Shown here: one piece after another, positions 33,055 through 41,256 of the stretch | How positions within the stretch are numbered: position 1 is the stretch's first letter | How the letters are laid out: each line of letters starts with the position of its first letter | Origin: Ruminococcus sp. | GTDB lineage: Bacteria > Bacillota > Clostridia > Oscillospirales > Ruminococcaceae | DNA: 64,000 bases | Assembly (NCBI GenBank): GCA_017519145.1 | Contig: JAFWTA010000022.1 | Coordinates: 62,001 to 126,000 of the forward strand | Reading direction: 5' to 3' | Notes under the pieces: generated by a model | What the model saw: only the letters and a program-made list of their open reading frames with translations | Told to the model about the DNA's origin: nothing | The model's database searches: none | Program-made: the position numbers and the translations under genes

Positions 33055-34779
33055 ATGAAAAAAATAATAGCATCTCTCATGGCAGCTCTTGCTGTCACAG
33101 CCGCAGGCACATCGGCTTATGCAGCAAAGGCATGGGCTCCTGCTGACCTGAAGTCTCTGGGCAGCTTTCTCCTCGGAGCATCCGACACAGGCAGCGCAGA
33201 CCTTAATGACGATAATGTCAGCGACATTTTCGACATGATAGCCATGAGAAAAAGCCTCATCTCCTCTGTGGGCGACTACAAAGAGACAACAGTTCCCGCA
33301 ACGGAGGAATATGTGAAGCTTATCAACCGCAACGTCATATCTGACGGAGTAACATGGCTGGTACAGAGCGGTGCAGCCACAGAGTTCAGCGTTGCAAGGG
33401 CAAAGACTGTATCCATAACCATTAAGGGCGACGGCTCGGTAAACAACGGCGAGGAGCACCGTCCCAGATACGCCGTGCTTGTAAACGATGAGCCTGTACT
33501 GACCGAGTGCCTTTCCGAAAAGGAAAAGACAGTAAAGGTGCTGGACTCTGACACACCAACAGATGCGGTCATAAAGGTGATCCACCTCTCCGAAGCAAAC
33601 AACGGTCCTGTGGGAGTAGGCTCCATAACAGTGGGCTCCGACTCCGCACTCCCCATTATCCCCACAAGTCAGAAGCCCCTGCACATCGAATTCGTAGGCG
33701 ACTCCATAACCTGTGCATACGGAGTTGAGGGCAAGGACCAGTACGAGAACTTCAAGACCACCACCGAGAACTTCCTGAAGTCATATGCATATCTGACCGC
33801 AAAGAAGCTGGACGCAGATTACAGCACAGCCTGCTACAGCGGCTACGGAGTCATCTCATCCTATTCCTCTGACGGAAGCAGGAACACAAGCGGGCTCCTC
33901 GGCGACCACTATGACAATGCAGCTGCAAATGCTCCCTATAATATCCCATGGGATCACAGCACCACACCTGTTGACGTTACCGTGGTAAATCTCGGCACCA
34001 ACGACAATACCTACTGCAGCAAGGACTACGAGACCCGCGGTCCCGAGTTCACAAAGGCTTATGTGGAGCTTCTCGGCAAGATACACAAGGCTCACCCCGA
34101 CGCAGCTATAATCTGCACCGTAGGCACCATGGGCTGTGCAGAGATGTACCCCTATATCGAGGAAGCTGTTGAGCAGTTCAGAAAGTCCTCGGGCATGGGC
34201 GATAAGATAATGTGCTATCAGTCGGCACAGCAGGACATGAACAATGACGGTCTCGGCTCCGACTGGCACCCCTCATATACGACCCATCAGAAGTCCGCAG
34301 CAGTTCTCTCCGACAAGATATGCACCATGCTTGGACTGGAGTCCGATCAGGTCGGCATAGACGTAGCAGCCGATGCCAAGTACGAGGTATCCCTCAATAA
34401 GGATTCAGGCGCCGATGCAGCCACCTACTTCTCCGACTTTGACAAGTCCTTCTGGGTAAATGTAGTCACAGGCGGCAAGGAGCAGAGCGACGTTCAGTCT
34501 GTAGTATCCCCCATCGGTCTGAAAAAAGGCGGCACATACAAGCTCACCTTCAAGGCGACCGCTCCCGAGGGAAGCAAGCTCCCCGTACAGATAAGGAGCA
34601 AGGACGGCAAAACAGTATACTGCAGCGAGACCTTCACAGCCAAGGGCGAAAAGACGCCATTTGAAACAGAATTTACAGTGACAGCCGACGACCCGTCAGC
34701 AGAATTTGCCATAATGTTCGGCGGCAAGGACTACTCCTCGGTAACGCTATATGAGCTCCATCTTGTAAAGACAGCCTGA
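33055..34779 (+). CDS. Secreted CE2-type acetylesterase with N-terminal dockerin-like segment
   Basis: A 574-aa exported enzyme that would remove acetyl groups from xylan, glucomannan or related glycans. A signal peptide (residues 1-23, ending SAYA) is followed by a dockerin-like segment with one F-hand (DLNDDNVSDIFDMIAMRKSL). A CE2-type jelly-roll and SGNH hydrolase domain follows: S217 in FVGDSITCAYG, LGTND, and D403/H405 in DWHP. Residues about 445-574 form a CBM4/9-like beta-sandwich. The dockerin piece appears to lack the calcium loop of its first repeat. AAGGAGCTGAG precedes the ATG. Confidence 0.85.
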   Translation: MKKIIASLMAALAVTAAGTSAYAAKAWAPADLKSLGSFLLGASDTGSADLNDDNVSDIFDMIAMRKSLISSVGDYKETTVPATEEYVKLINRNVISDGVTWLVQSGAATEFSVARAKTVSITIKGDGSVNNGEEHRPRYAVLVNDEPVLTECLSEKEKTVKVLDSDTPTDAVIKVIHLSEANNGPVGVGSITVGSDSALPIIPTSQKPLHIEFVGDSITCAYGVEGKDQYENFKTTTENFLKSYAYLTAKKLDADYSTACYSGYGVISSYSSDGSRNTSGLLGDHYDNAAANAPYNIPWDHSTTPVDVTVVNLGTNDNTYCSKDYETRGPEFTKAYVELLGKIHKAHPDAAIICTVGTMGCAEMYPYIEEAVEQFRKSSGMGDKIMCYQSAQQDMNNDGLGSDWHPSYTTHQKSAAVLSDKICTMLGLESDQVGIDVAADAKYEVSLNKDSGADAATYFSDFDKSFWVNVVTGGKEQSDVQSVVSPIGLKKGGTYKLTFKATAPEGSKLPVQIRSKDGKTVYCSETFTAKGEKTPFETEFTVTADDPSAEFAIMFGGKDYSSVTLYELHLVKTA

Positions 34780-34786
34780 ACTGCCC

Positions 34787-34815
34787 TTGACTTTTTCTCC
34801 ATATTGGATTATAAT
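34787..34815 (+). promoter_or_regulatory. Promoter of the 34858 gene
   Basis: TTGACT (34787-34792), 17-nt spacer, TATAAT (34810-34815). Confidence 0.7.
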
Positions 34816-34857
34816 AATATGTAAACATTTTCAGCTCAGCTGAGAAAGGAGGACAAT

Positions 34858-35316
34858 ATGGAGAAAGGCAGGATAATAGGACTTGCTATCGCCTGCGTAG
34901 TATGTCTGCTCATAATGATGGCTACAAAGTCATGTATGGAAAGCGCCATAAAGGCACAGAAGGAATCCCGTGAAAAAGCATCCTCAACCACCAGAGAGGT
35001 ACATCTTATCACAGAGACCGATCCTCCCGAGACAACTATAAACGAGCATCCTCACCTTATAGAGGACGACGCGGAATATACCACTGAGCGCGAATATGAA
35101 ACAGTTACAAATATTTTCGGCAGCGTAGTGGAGACTATCCCTGTTACAACTCCCGAGGAGGCTAATATGCCCACGACCACACTGTCCATACTGGAGGAGT
35201 ACAGAAGGAATTCACATAAGAACGATCCACAGGTAACGCCCGATACCCCCGACGAAGAGGAAGAGACCACAAGGTACATCGAGCCAAAGACCGATATCGT
35301 ACTTGTAATTGATTAA
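34858..35316 (+). CDS. Membrane-anchored Thr-rich protein of unknown function
   Basis: A 152-aa protein with a short cytoplasmic N-terminus, one membrane helix at about residues 6-22 (IGLAIACVVCLLIMMAT) and an outward, Thr/Glu/Pro-rich domain (TETDPPETTINEHPHL, VVETIPVTTPEEANMPTT). It has no evident catalytic motif. AAAGGAGG precedes the ATG. It lies 15 nt upstream of the cyclophilin gene and is probably co-transcribed with it. Confidence 0.68.
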   Translation: MEKGRIIGLAIACVVCLLIMMATKSCMESAIKAQKESREKASSTTREVHLITETDPPETTINEHPHLIEDDAEYTTEREYETVTNIFGSVVETIPVTTPEEANMPTTTLSILEEYRRNSHKNDPQVTPDTPDEEEETTRYIEPKTDIVLVID

Positions 35317-35331
35317 CGGAGGATAAAAATT

Positions 35332-35802
35332 ATGGTAATCATCGAAATGGAAAACGGCAAGAAGATAAAGATCGAGCTCTATCCCGAAATCGCTCCCATC
35401 TCATGCGAGAATTTCGAGAAGCTGGTAAAGCAGGGCTTCTATGACGGACTCACCTTCCACAGAGTTATTCCCGGATTTATGATACAGGGCGGCTGCCCCA
35501 ACGGCACAGGCACAGGCGGTCCCGGCTGGACCATCAAGGGCGAGTTCTCATCAAACGGCGTAAAGAACGACCTGAAGCACACCAGAGGAGTACTTTCCAT
35601 GGCACGTTCAATGATGCCCAACTCAGCAGGCTCACAGTTCTTCATCATGCACGATGATGCTCCCCACCTTGACGGCAACTATGCAGCATTCGGCAAGGTA
35701 GTTGAGGGCATGGAAGTAGTTGACGAGATCGCAGAATGCGAAACAGATTACAGCGACAAGCCCACAACACCTCAGATAATGAAGAAAGTCACCATTGAAT
35801 AA
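35332..35802 (+). CDS. ppiB: Peptidyl-prolyl cis-trans isomerase, cyclophilin type
   Basis: A 156-aa cyclophilin that speeds up prolyl isomerisation during protein folding. The hallmarks are FHRVIPGFMIQGGCP (catalytic Arg in FHRV), GGPGWTIKGEF, RGVLSMARSMMPNSAGSQFFIM and HLDGNYAAFGKVVEGMEVV. There is no signal peptide, so it is cytoplasmic. GGAGGATAAAAATT precedes the ATG. A strong symmetric terminator follows. Confidence 0.95.
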   Translation: MVIIEMENGKKIKIELYPEIAPISCENFEKLVKQGFYDGLTFHRVIPGFMIQGGCPNGTGTGGPGWTIKGEFSSNGVKNDLKHTRGVLSMARSMMPNSAGSQFFIMHDDAPHLDGNYAAFGKVVEGMEVVDEIAECETDYSDKPTTPQIMKKVTIE

Positions 35803-35805
35803 AGC

Positions 35806-35833
35806 AAAAAAGTCGGCATAAGCCGACTTTTTT
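35806..35833 (+). terminator. Terminator of ppiB
   Basis: A-run, AGTCGGC / GCCGACT stem, T-run; can act in both directions. Confidence 0.85.
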
Positions 35834-35931
35834 ATGTATGGTTCATATTTCGTTATTATCGATCTGTTCCGGCAGAGCAAGATCAACATCACCGCATTCT
35901 GAAGCTTCACGAAAACATTATAACACAACAT

Positions 35932-35971
35932 AAAAAAGCAAGCCCGAAAACATTTATCATGTTTTCGGGCT
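35932..35971 (-). terminator. Terminator of the double-esterase gene
   Basis: Minus strand AGCCCGAAAACAT / ATGTTTTCGGGCT, a 13-bp stem, followed by a T-rich tract. It lies 22 nt past the stop codon. Confidence 0.8.
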
Positions 35972-35993
35972 CTGATAATGTTATCCAGAAAGC

Positions 35994-38900
35994 TTACTTG
36001 AGGTAGGGAGCAAGTCCGCTGATATTCTGCTTTCTCACCTCTCCTGCCACAAGACCCGCAACGATGTTTGCGCCTTTCTCGCAGAAGTGAGTACCGTCGG
36101 TAGAGCCTGCAACAGCCCCCATGAGGTGGTAGCTCTTTGCGGTATCATAGCCAACGGAGTTATAGTGGTTGACCATGAGGGTATTCAGGTCGATACAAGG
36201 AATGCTGTACTTCTTGGCGAGGTCGTAGCAAGCCTGATTGTAGTTGGTATAGCTGTTAACGAACTTGCCGCTTGAGTAAGCCTTCATACCGAGAGTAGTA
36301 GTCACCAGTATGGGAGTAGCTCCCTTTGCCTTTGTGGCATTGATGAACTGGGTCATATACCACTCGTATGAACCGCTTGAGGGATTATTGACATTTCCGC
36401 AGGTGGGAGCATATCTGTCCGCATTTGCAGCGCCTGCGTCATTGATGGCGAACTGTATCATAACGAAGTCGCCCTCTTTGAGGTTATTGGCGATGGCATC
36501 AAATCTGCCCTCATCGTAGAACTTCTTTGAGCTTCTTCCGGCGATGGAGTGGTTTACAACAGTGAGGTCACTGTTGAAGTAATCCTGCAAGTAGTAGCCC
36601 CAGCCCTGCTGAGGAGCTTTATCGGCGCGGTAGGACTGCACAGTGGAGTCGCCGGCGATATATAGAGCATGGCTGCCGCTTACGGTCTGCTGCTCCTGTG
36701 AAGGATCATAGTACTCGGCAAAGGGCTCATCGGTGATAAAGATCTCGATGTAATCCAGATTGGGACCGCCCTCCGACATAGCTGACTGCATGAGGATAGT
36801 GTTCCTGCCTGCATTGAGGGGAAGCACGATACCGTACTCAAGCCAGTCTGTCCATGTGCCCGAGCTGGGGAACGACTGCATCCAGCAGCGGTCAACATTG
36901 CCGTTTACAAAGAGCTTCATCTTTCTGTCGCTGGTGGATCCGTTTGCGAAGCGGATATGAGTCATATAGTTTCCTGCCTCGGGAACGTCCACAGTGAATG
37001 TTATATTGCTGTCGGTAGTATTGTCAAGATTTACATATCCGTCAGACCTTGTATATCCCGAGTTTGAAGTCTCGGTGACGCCGTTGTTCCACTGCTGGTC
37101 AACGGCGTAATATCTTACAAGAATGGTAGTTACAGTAGTTGTGACCATTTCAGAGGTTGTGGTAGTCACGGGTATCTCATATACCTTCTCAGGCAGTTCA
37201 GCCAGACCCAGCAGGCATCTCTGGATAAACAGAGCGTCATTGGAAGTGATACCCTCTACATTCTTGTCAACATCACCGTTGATCTTGCCCTGATCTGTGA
37301 TATGCAGAGGATCGCTGCCCTCTGAGCCGTATTTATCGGGGTTAGCCAGAGACTGCATGATGATTATAGCGTCTGCAAGCTCCACAACGCCGTCACAGTT
37401 TGCGTCACCGGGGAACACCTTCAGAACAGGCTCAGCAGGCGGAACCGCAGCGGTGGTGGTAGTTGTGGTTGTCACAGTTGTTGTAGTGGTAGTAGTGGGA
37501 ACAGTCACGACCAGATCATCCACCTCGATCATCTGCCACTTCTGGCAGTTATGACCGTTTACCTCCCACTGCTGGATATTGGCGCCGTTGTTGGTATAGG
37601 CACTTGCCACCTCAACAGCCGCCGCATCGCGTGAAGCTCTTGTGAGGAAGGTAACAGTGCCGTCGCCGTTGTCGCGTATCCTGAAGAACTGGTCACTGTA
37701 GCCGTTTTTCTCGGCAACAACGATGTTACCGCCGTTTTCCTTGCTTCCGTTCTCCACATAGAGGTACAGGTCGGCATTCTGGGGCTTGATATAGAAGTAA
37801 TCACCTGTAGCCTGAACGAATTTCCATGTATTATGGGGCTGAGAGCTGTCTGCACCCCACTGCTGAACATTTGCACCGCTTGCAGTGCTTCCGTCGGCGA
37901 CTTCCATATAGAGACCGCTGTTGACGTTTTTGAACATATAAGTCACAGACTCATCGGGGTGGATAAAAGCACTTCCGAGGGCGAGCTCCTCCTGCATCAT
38001 CTCAGCCAGCTTCTGAGCGCCCTTTTTGCTCTGGTGGAGATCGTCAGCCGAACCGTCAGCCTTAGTAGCGTAGTAGGAAAGCATACCGTCATAGCCCACT
38101 GAGAAGCCAAAATCCTGCCACTTTGTAAACAGGTCTATGACTCTGACGCTCTGCTCCGAGCCTATCTTATCAAGAGCACCGCCGTACCAGCGTCCGGGCA
38201 GCTTAGGATTACGGGTAAGGTCGCCGCGTCTGCCCTGCTGCTTTACAAGGACAACGTCCATGCCCTTAGCCTTTGCTTTTTTCACCATATCGGTGACAGT
38301 GTTGTAGTACTCTGTCTCATTTGAGTAATTGATATCGTTGATACCGATGGAGATAACATAAACATCTCCCGACTTGCCGTAGTACTCGATGGGAGTGAAC
38401 TGACCTGCGTCCACGAAGCCCTTGGCGTACTGACCGCTTGCAGCCAGATTGCGGACATCGTACTTGCCGCCGTCGAAGAACTGCCCCCAGCCGTGCTGAG
38501 CGGTATCGGCAGTATTATAGTAATTGGCAACGGTAGAGTCGCCGCATATCCATACAGTAGGCGGCATCTCGCCGGTGTCGTTGAGCTTTTTTATCTCCAC
38601 TGCGGAGATAGACTGCTCTCTTTTGGACATACCCTCCACAGCCTGAATATTGAGCTGACCGTCGGTAACGGGTATCTTGATGGTCTCGGAAGCACCTCTG
38701 CCCGTGAGATTTATCATCTGGAGCATACCTTCCATTTTAATGGTAGTTCTGGGCGCATTGCCGATAGTGACCTTGACCTGATACAGACCCTTAGGCAGGT
38801 CGACGTTAAAGGTGTTTGACGCACTGCCGTCGTTGAATTTTACCGCGTCGGCGAGCACACCGCTTCCGCCCGCGCTGACGTTTTCCACGTTCCATGTCTG

Positions 38901-39116
38901 AGCGAAGCCGTATCCCCTGCCCGAATTATAGCCGTCTGCCGCAGAGACAGCGGTAAAACCGTTAGCAGCTCCGCTTCCGCCGAAGTCGAAGTTCCAGTCA
39001 GACTGAGCCGCATATGCCGATATAGGCTTGATCTGCTCTGCCGCGCCAAGACCTGTTACAGCCGAGAGCGAAAGAGCGAGGGAGGTCAGTCCGCCAAGCA
39101 GTTTCCTGATCTTCAT
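35994..39116 (-). CDS. Cellulosomal double CE12-type esterase: CE12 - CBM13 - dockerin - CBM35 - CE12
   Basis: A 1040-aa secreted multi-domain enzyme. Modules in order: signal peptide; carbohydrate-associated beta-domain (to about residue 180); SGNH esterase of the CE12 (rhamnogalacturonan/pectin acetylesterase) type with S194 in ICGDSTV, SIGIND and DDLHQS; ricin-B/CBM13 lectin domain (about 395-530); Thr linker (TTTTTTTVTTTTTTT); dockerin at about 565-645, with GDANCDGVVELADAIIIMQS and GDVDKNVEGITSNDALFIQR; second Thr linker; CBM35-like domain (about 670-800); second CE12-type esterase with S824 in IAGDSTV, FAIND and DGTHFCEKGA. It would be attached to the cellulosome scaffold through the dockerin. 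GGAGGAG precedes the ATG. Pectin-side acetyl groups are the likely target, by family. Confidence 0.88.
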   Translation of the reverse strand: MKIRKLLGGLTSLALSLSAVTGLGAAEQIKPISAYAAQSDWNFDFGGSGAANGFTAVSAADGYNSGRGYGFAQTWNVENVSAGGSGVLADAVKFNDGSASNTFNVDLPKGLYQVKVTIGNAPRTTIKMEGMLQMINLTGRGASETIKIPVTDGQLNIQAVEGMSKREQSISAVEIKKLNDTGEMPPTVWICGDSTVANYYNTADTAQHGWGQFFDGGKYDVRNLAASGQYAKGFVDAGQFTPIEYYGKSGDVYVISIGINDINYSNETEYYNTVTDMVKKAKAKGMDVVLVKQQGRRGDLTRNPKLPGRWYGGALDKIGSEQSVRVIDLFTKWQDFGFSVGYDGMLSYYATKADGSADDLHQSKKGAQKLAEMMQEELALGSAFIHPDESVTYMFKNVNSGLYMEVADGSTASGANVQQWGADSSQPHNTWKFVQATGDYFYIKPQNADLYLYVENGSKENGGNIVVAEKNGYSDQFFRIRDNGDGTVTFLTRASRDAAAVEVASAYTNNGANIQQWEVNGHNCQKWQMIEVDDLVVTVPTTTTTTTVTTTTTTTAAVPPAEPVLKVFPGDANCDGVVELADAIIIMQSLANPDKYGSEGSDPLHITDQGKINGDVDKNVEGITSNDALFIQRCLLGLAELPEKVYEIPVTTTTSEMVTTTVTTILVRYYAVDQQWNNGVTETSNSGYTRSDGYVNLDNTTDSNITFTVDVPEAGNYMTHIRFANGSTSDRKMKLFVNGNVDRCWMQSFPSSGTWTDWLEYGIVLPLNAGRNTILMQSAMSEGGPNLDYIEIFITDEPFAEYYDPSQEQQTVSGSHALYIAGDSTVQSYRADKAPQQGWGYYLQDYFNSDLTVVNHSIAGRSSKKFYDEGRFDAIANNLKEGDFVMIQFAINDAGAANADRYAPTCGNVNNPSSGSYEWYMTQFINATKAKGATPILVTTTLGMKAYSSGKFVNSYTNYNQACYDLAKKYSIPCIDLNTLMVNHYNSVGYDTAKSYHLMGAVAGSTDGTHFCEKGANIVAGLVAGEVRKQNISGLAPYLK

Positions 39117-39163
39117 AAAACTCCTCCAATTCCGTACAAAATATGTACAATTTGTGTATTTTA

Positions 39164-39192
39164 ATTATAACACGTCACCAACATTAAGTCAA
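39164..39192 (-). promoter_or_regulatory. Promoter of the double-esterase gene
   Basis: Minus strand TTGACT (39192-39187), 17-nt spacer, TATAAT (39169-39164). The 5' UTR contains two GTAC elements (39134-39147, GTACAAAATATGTAC) that could be an operator. Confidence 0.7.
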
Positions 39193-39327
39193 TATGTCTA
39201 ATATGCAGTTTTGAAGCATAATTATGAACTTTTCCTGCATTTTCCACACAGTCTGCTGCAAATAATCTCCTTATAAAAGACTATTTTCAATATAATTCAA
39301 TTCTACGGGCACGGAGAAAAAGATTTT

Positions 39328-39404
39328 TAGTACCATAAGGCGCTAAAACCAACATTTCACATCTCTGATATGGTAAAGTCAATAGTACCGATAGGTTCTA
39401 AAAC
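39328..39404 (+). promoter_or_regulatory. Two operator-like dyads upstream of the Xre gene
   Basis: A 22-nt motif occurs twice, 55 nt apart, at 39328-39349 (TAGTACCATAAGGCGCTAAAAC) and 39383-39404, with the shared pattern TAGTACC-N-ATA/GATA-GG-NN-CTAAAAC. The first has the outer dyad TTTTAG / CTAAAA and inner CC/GG, so each copy is a symmetric site. They lie just upstream of the Xre regulator and are plausible binding sites for it. Confidence 0.55.
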
Positions 39405-39437
39405 TGTCGGATTTCAGACATGATTGGAGCTTATAAT

Positions 39438-39665
39438 ATGTACTTTCAGCGGCTGAGAGACCTCCGCGAGGACAAGGACATGAGCCAGACTCAGGTCGCG
39501 GAGCTTCTCCACACCAGTCAGACCGTGTATTCACGGTACGAAAGAGGCTACAGGACCATTCCTGTGGAGCATCTTATGATACTTGCAGACTTTTACGGCG
39601 TTTCCGTGGACTATATCCTCGGACGCACCAATGTCAGAGAGCTTGTCAGACCGCACAAGCCATGA
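39438..39665 (+). CDS. Xre-family helix-turn-helix regulator
   Basis: A 75-aa DNA-binding protein of the Cro/CI type. The HTH is clear (LREDKDMSQTQVAELLHTSQ, then TVYSRYERGYRTIPVEHLMILADFYGVSVDYILGRT). The ATG at 39438 is preferred over one 18 nt upstream because GGAG lies 10 nt before it. It is followed by two RadC-like genes 40 nt downstream. Two direct copies of an operator-like dyad lie upstream, so autoregulation is likely. Confidence 0.85.
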   Translation: MYFQRLRDLREDKDMSQTQVAELLHTSQTVYSRYERGYRTIPVEHLMILADFYGVSVDYILGRTNVRELVRPHKP

Positions 39666-39704
39666 CCATATACAGCCGTTTCCATTCTAAAAAGGGGGTT
39701 TTTA

Positions 39705-40388
39705 ATGGAAAACAAGCACGCACACGCGGGACACCGCGGCAGGCTCCGCAGGCGATTTCTCGCCTCGGGACACGAAGGACTCTACGAGCATGAGCTTCTG
39801 GAGCTCCTTCTTTTTTATGCCCGACCCGTGGTCAACACCAATGATATCGCCCACAGCCTGCTTGATAAGTTCGGCACTCTCGGCAAGGTCGTTTCCGCCG
39901 ACAGTGAAAGTCTCAGCGCCGTAAGCGGCGTGGGACAGAGCGGCGCACTTTTCCTCAGGCTTATGCACGATCTCGGCATAAGCAATATGCGTATCTCTCA
40001 CAGCTACGAAACTCTTTCAAAGCGGGCGCAGTTATGCAGCTGTCTCACGGAGCAGTTCGGCGGTATTGACGCAAAGATATGCAACATACTCTGTCTCAGC
40101 TCACGTTCCGAGCTGCTTGCCACAGTGACCCTGCCTGTGGAGAAGCTTCTTAGCGGCGGTATGACGCCCCGTGAGCTTGCGGCAGCCATACTGAAAAGCG
40201 GAGCCGCATCCGTATGTCTCGGTATAAATCACGGCACCGACCTTCCCCTGCCCCGTCCCGAGGACTTGGCTCTCGCCCGAATGGTGGGAGAGCTGTTGTC
40301 GGCGGTAGGAACAGGCTTCACAGACTGTATCATCTGCGGCGGCGGAAGAAGCTTTTCCATGCGCGGAAGCGGCGCATTTGCATTCTGA
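39705..40388 (+). CDS. RadC-family protein with broken JAMM site
   Basis: A 227-aa member of the RadC/DUF2466 family. The N-terminal helix-hairpin-helix-like part (HRGRLRRRFLASGHEGLYEHELLELLLFYARP, with GKVVSADSESLSAVSGVG) is intact, and the C-terminal JAB1/MPN part is recognisable. The metal motif, normally HNHPSGD-x5-S-x2-D, here reads INHGTDLPLPRPED: the first His and the Ser are lost, so it should not be a metalloprotease. Its downstream neighbour has an intact site. RadC proteins have no settled function. The start is an ATG with AAGGGGG upstream. Confidence 0.8.
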   Translation: MENKHAHAGHRGRLRRRFLASGHEGLYEHELLELLLFYARPVVNTNDIAHSLLDKFGTLGKVVSADSESLSAVSGVGQSGALFLRLMHDLGISNMRISHSYETLSKRAQLCSCLTEQFGGIDAKICNILCLSSRSELLATVTLPVEKLLSGGMTPRELAAAILKSGAASVCLGINHGTDLPLPRPEDLALARMVGELLSAVGTGFTDCIICGGGRSFSMRGSGAFAF

Positions 40389-40393
40389 GAACC

Positions 40394-41104
40394 ATGGCAG
40401 ACAACAAGAAGCTGCACAGGGAGCAGCTGATACATAAGTACGAGACAGATGGTTTTGGATCCCTGACTGAGCAGGAGCGGCTTGAGCTTCTGCTGTCATA
40501 CTCCTGCCGAGGAGAAACGAAGCAGCTTGCAGAGGATCTCCTCAGAGACTACGGCAGTGTAAACGCCCTTTCGCGGGCGGATTCGGGACTTCTCATGAAG
40601 GACCCGCGCATAAATGAGCAGACAGCGGTGCTGCTGCGGCTCATCCCCAGCGTCAGCCGTGCCCTTTACATGGAGCGTTTTTCCGTCCGCACACTCAGCA
40701 GCACAGATGCCGCCAAGACCTTCTTTGCCAGCCATTTCATCGGAGCGGTGGGTGAACAGCTGCTTATGACCTCGGTGAGCAAGCGTTTCCGCGCGGTGAA
40801 TACCAAGATACTTGCCTACGGAACTGCATCGCAGGTAATGGCGACATACAGAGACATAGCGGACTTCGCCATAAAAAGCGACTGCGGTATATTTTTCATT
40901 GCCCACAATCATCCACACGGCAGCGCACAGCCCTCTGACAGTGACATACTTCTTACGCGGAACGCAGCGTCTGCCCTGTCAAAGCTTGGAGCAGTTCTCG
41001 CCGACCACATAATAGTAGGTGACGAGGAGACATTTTCCTTCCGTGAAAGCGGACTTGTTCCCGAGCTGAGCGCATTCCCCCTCAGCGGCTACCGCATATC
41101 CTGA
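40394..41104 (+). CDS. RadC-family protein with intact JAMM site
   Basis: A 236-aa RadC-like protein. The N-terminal part has LTEQERLELLLSYSCRGETK and LSRADSGLLMKDPRIN. The metal site is intact in IAHNHPHGSAQPSDSD (H-x-H-x7-S-x2-D), followed by LADHIIVGDEETFSFRESG, the typical RadC ending. The ATG at 40394 lies 5 nt after the stop of the degenerate paralogue; no strong ribosome site is seen, so coupling is likely. The pair probably arose by tandem duplication. The molecular role is unknown. Confidence 0.85.
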   Translation: MADNKKLHREQLIHKYETDGFGSLTEQERLELLLSYSCRGETKQLAEDLLRDYGSVNALSRADSGLLMKDPRINEQTAVLLRLIPSVSRALYMERFSVRTLSSTDAAKTFFASHFIGAVGEQLLMTSVSKRFRAVNTKILAYGTASQVMATYRDIADFAIKSDCGIFFIAHNHPHGSAQPSDSDILLTRNAASALSKLGAVLADHIIVGDEETFSFRESGLVPELSAFPLSGYRIS

Positions 41105-41197
41105 CCATGATGACCTATATGCAGGGAAACTCCTCCCGGCAGCAAATCAAGAGCCAAAGCCTATTTCAGCAAGAAGATGAAGGACTGAACCATAAAA

Positions 41198-41237
41198 AAA
41201 GCCATAGTACTTCCAAATGCGGAAATACTATGGCTTT
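41198..41237 (-). terminator. Terminator of the metK operon
   Basis: Minus strand AAAGCCATAGTATTTCC / GGAAGTACTATGGCTTT stem (one mismatch) with a seven-T tail, 20 nt after the stop of the 41257 gene. Confidence 0.85.
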
Positions 41238-41256
41238 ATCTTTAATTATGAGCCAC

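Noticed and set aside
37436-37502. Short tandem repeat (GTAGTGGT-type) as a possible CRISPR or VNTR
   Set aside because: It encodes the Thr-rich linkers of the dockerin protein; repeats are codon-level and have no spacers. Copy number may vary, but it is coding sequence.
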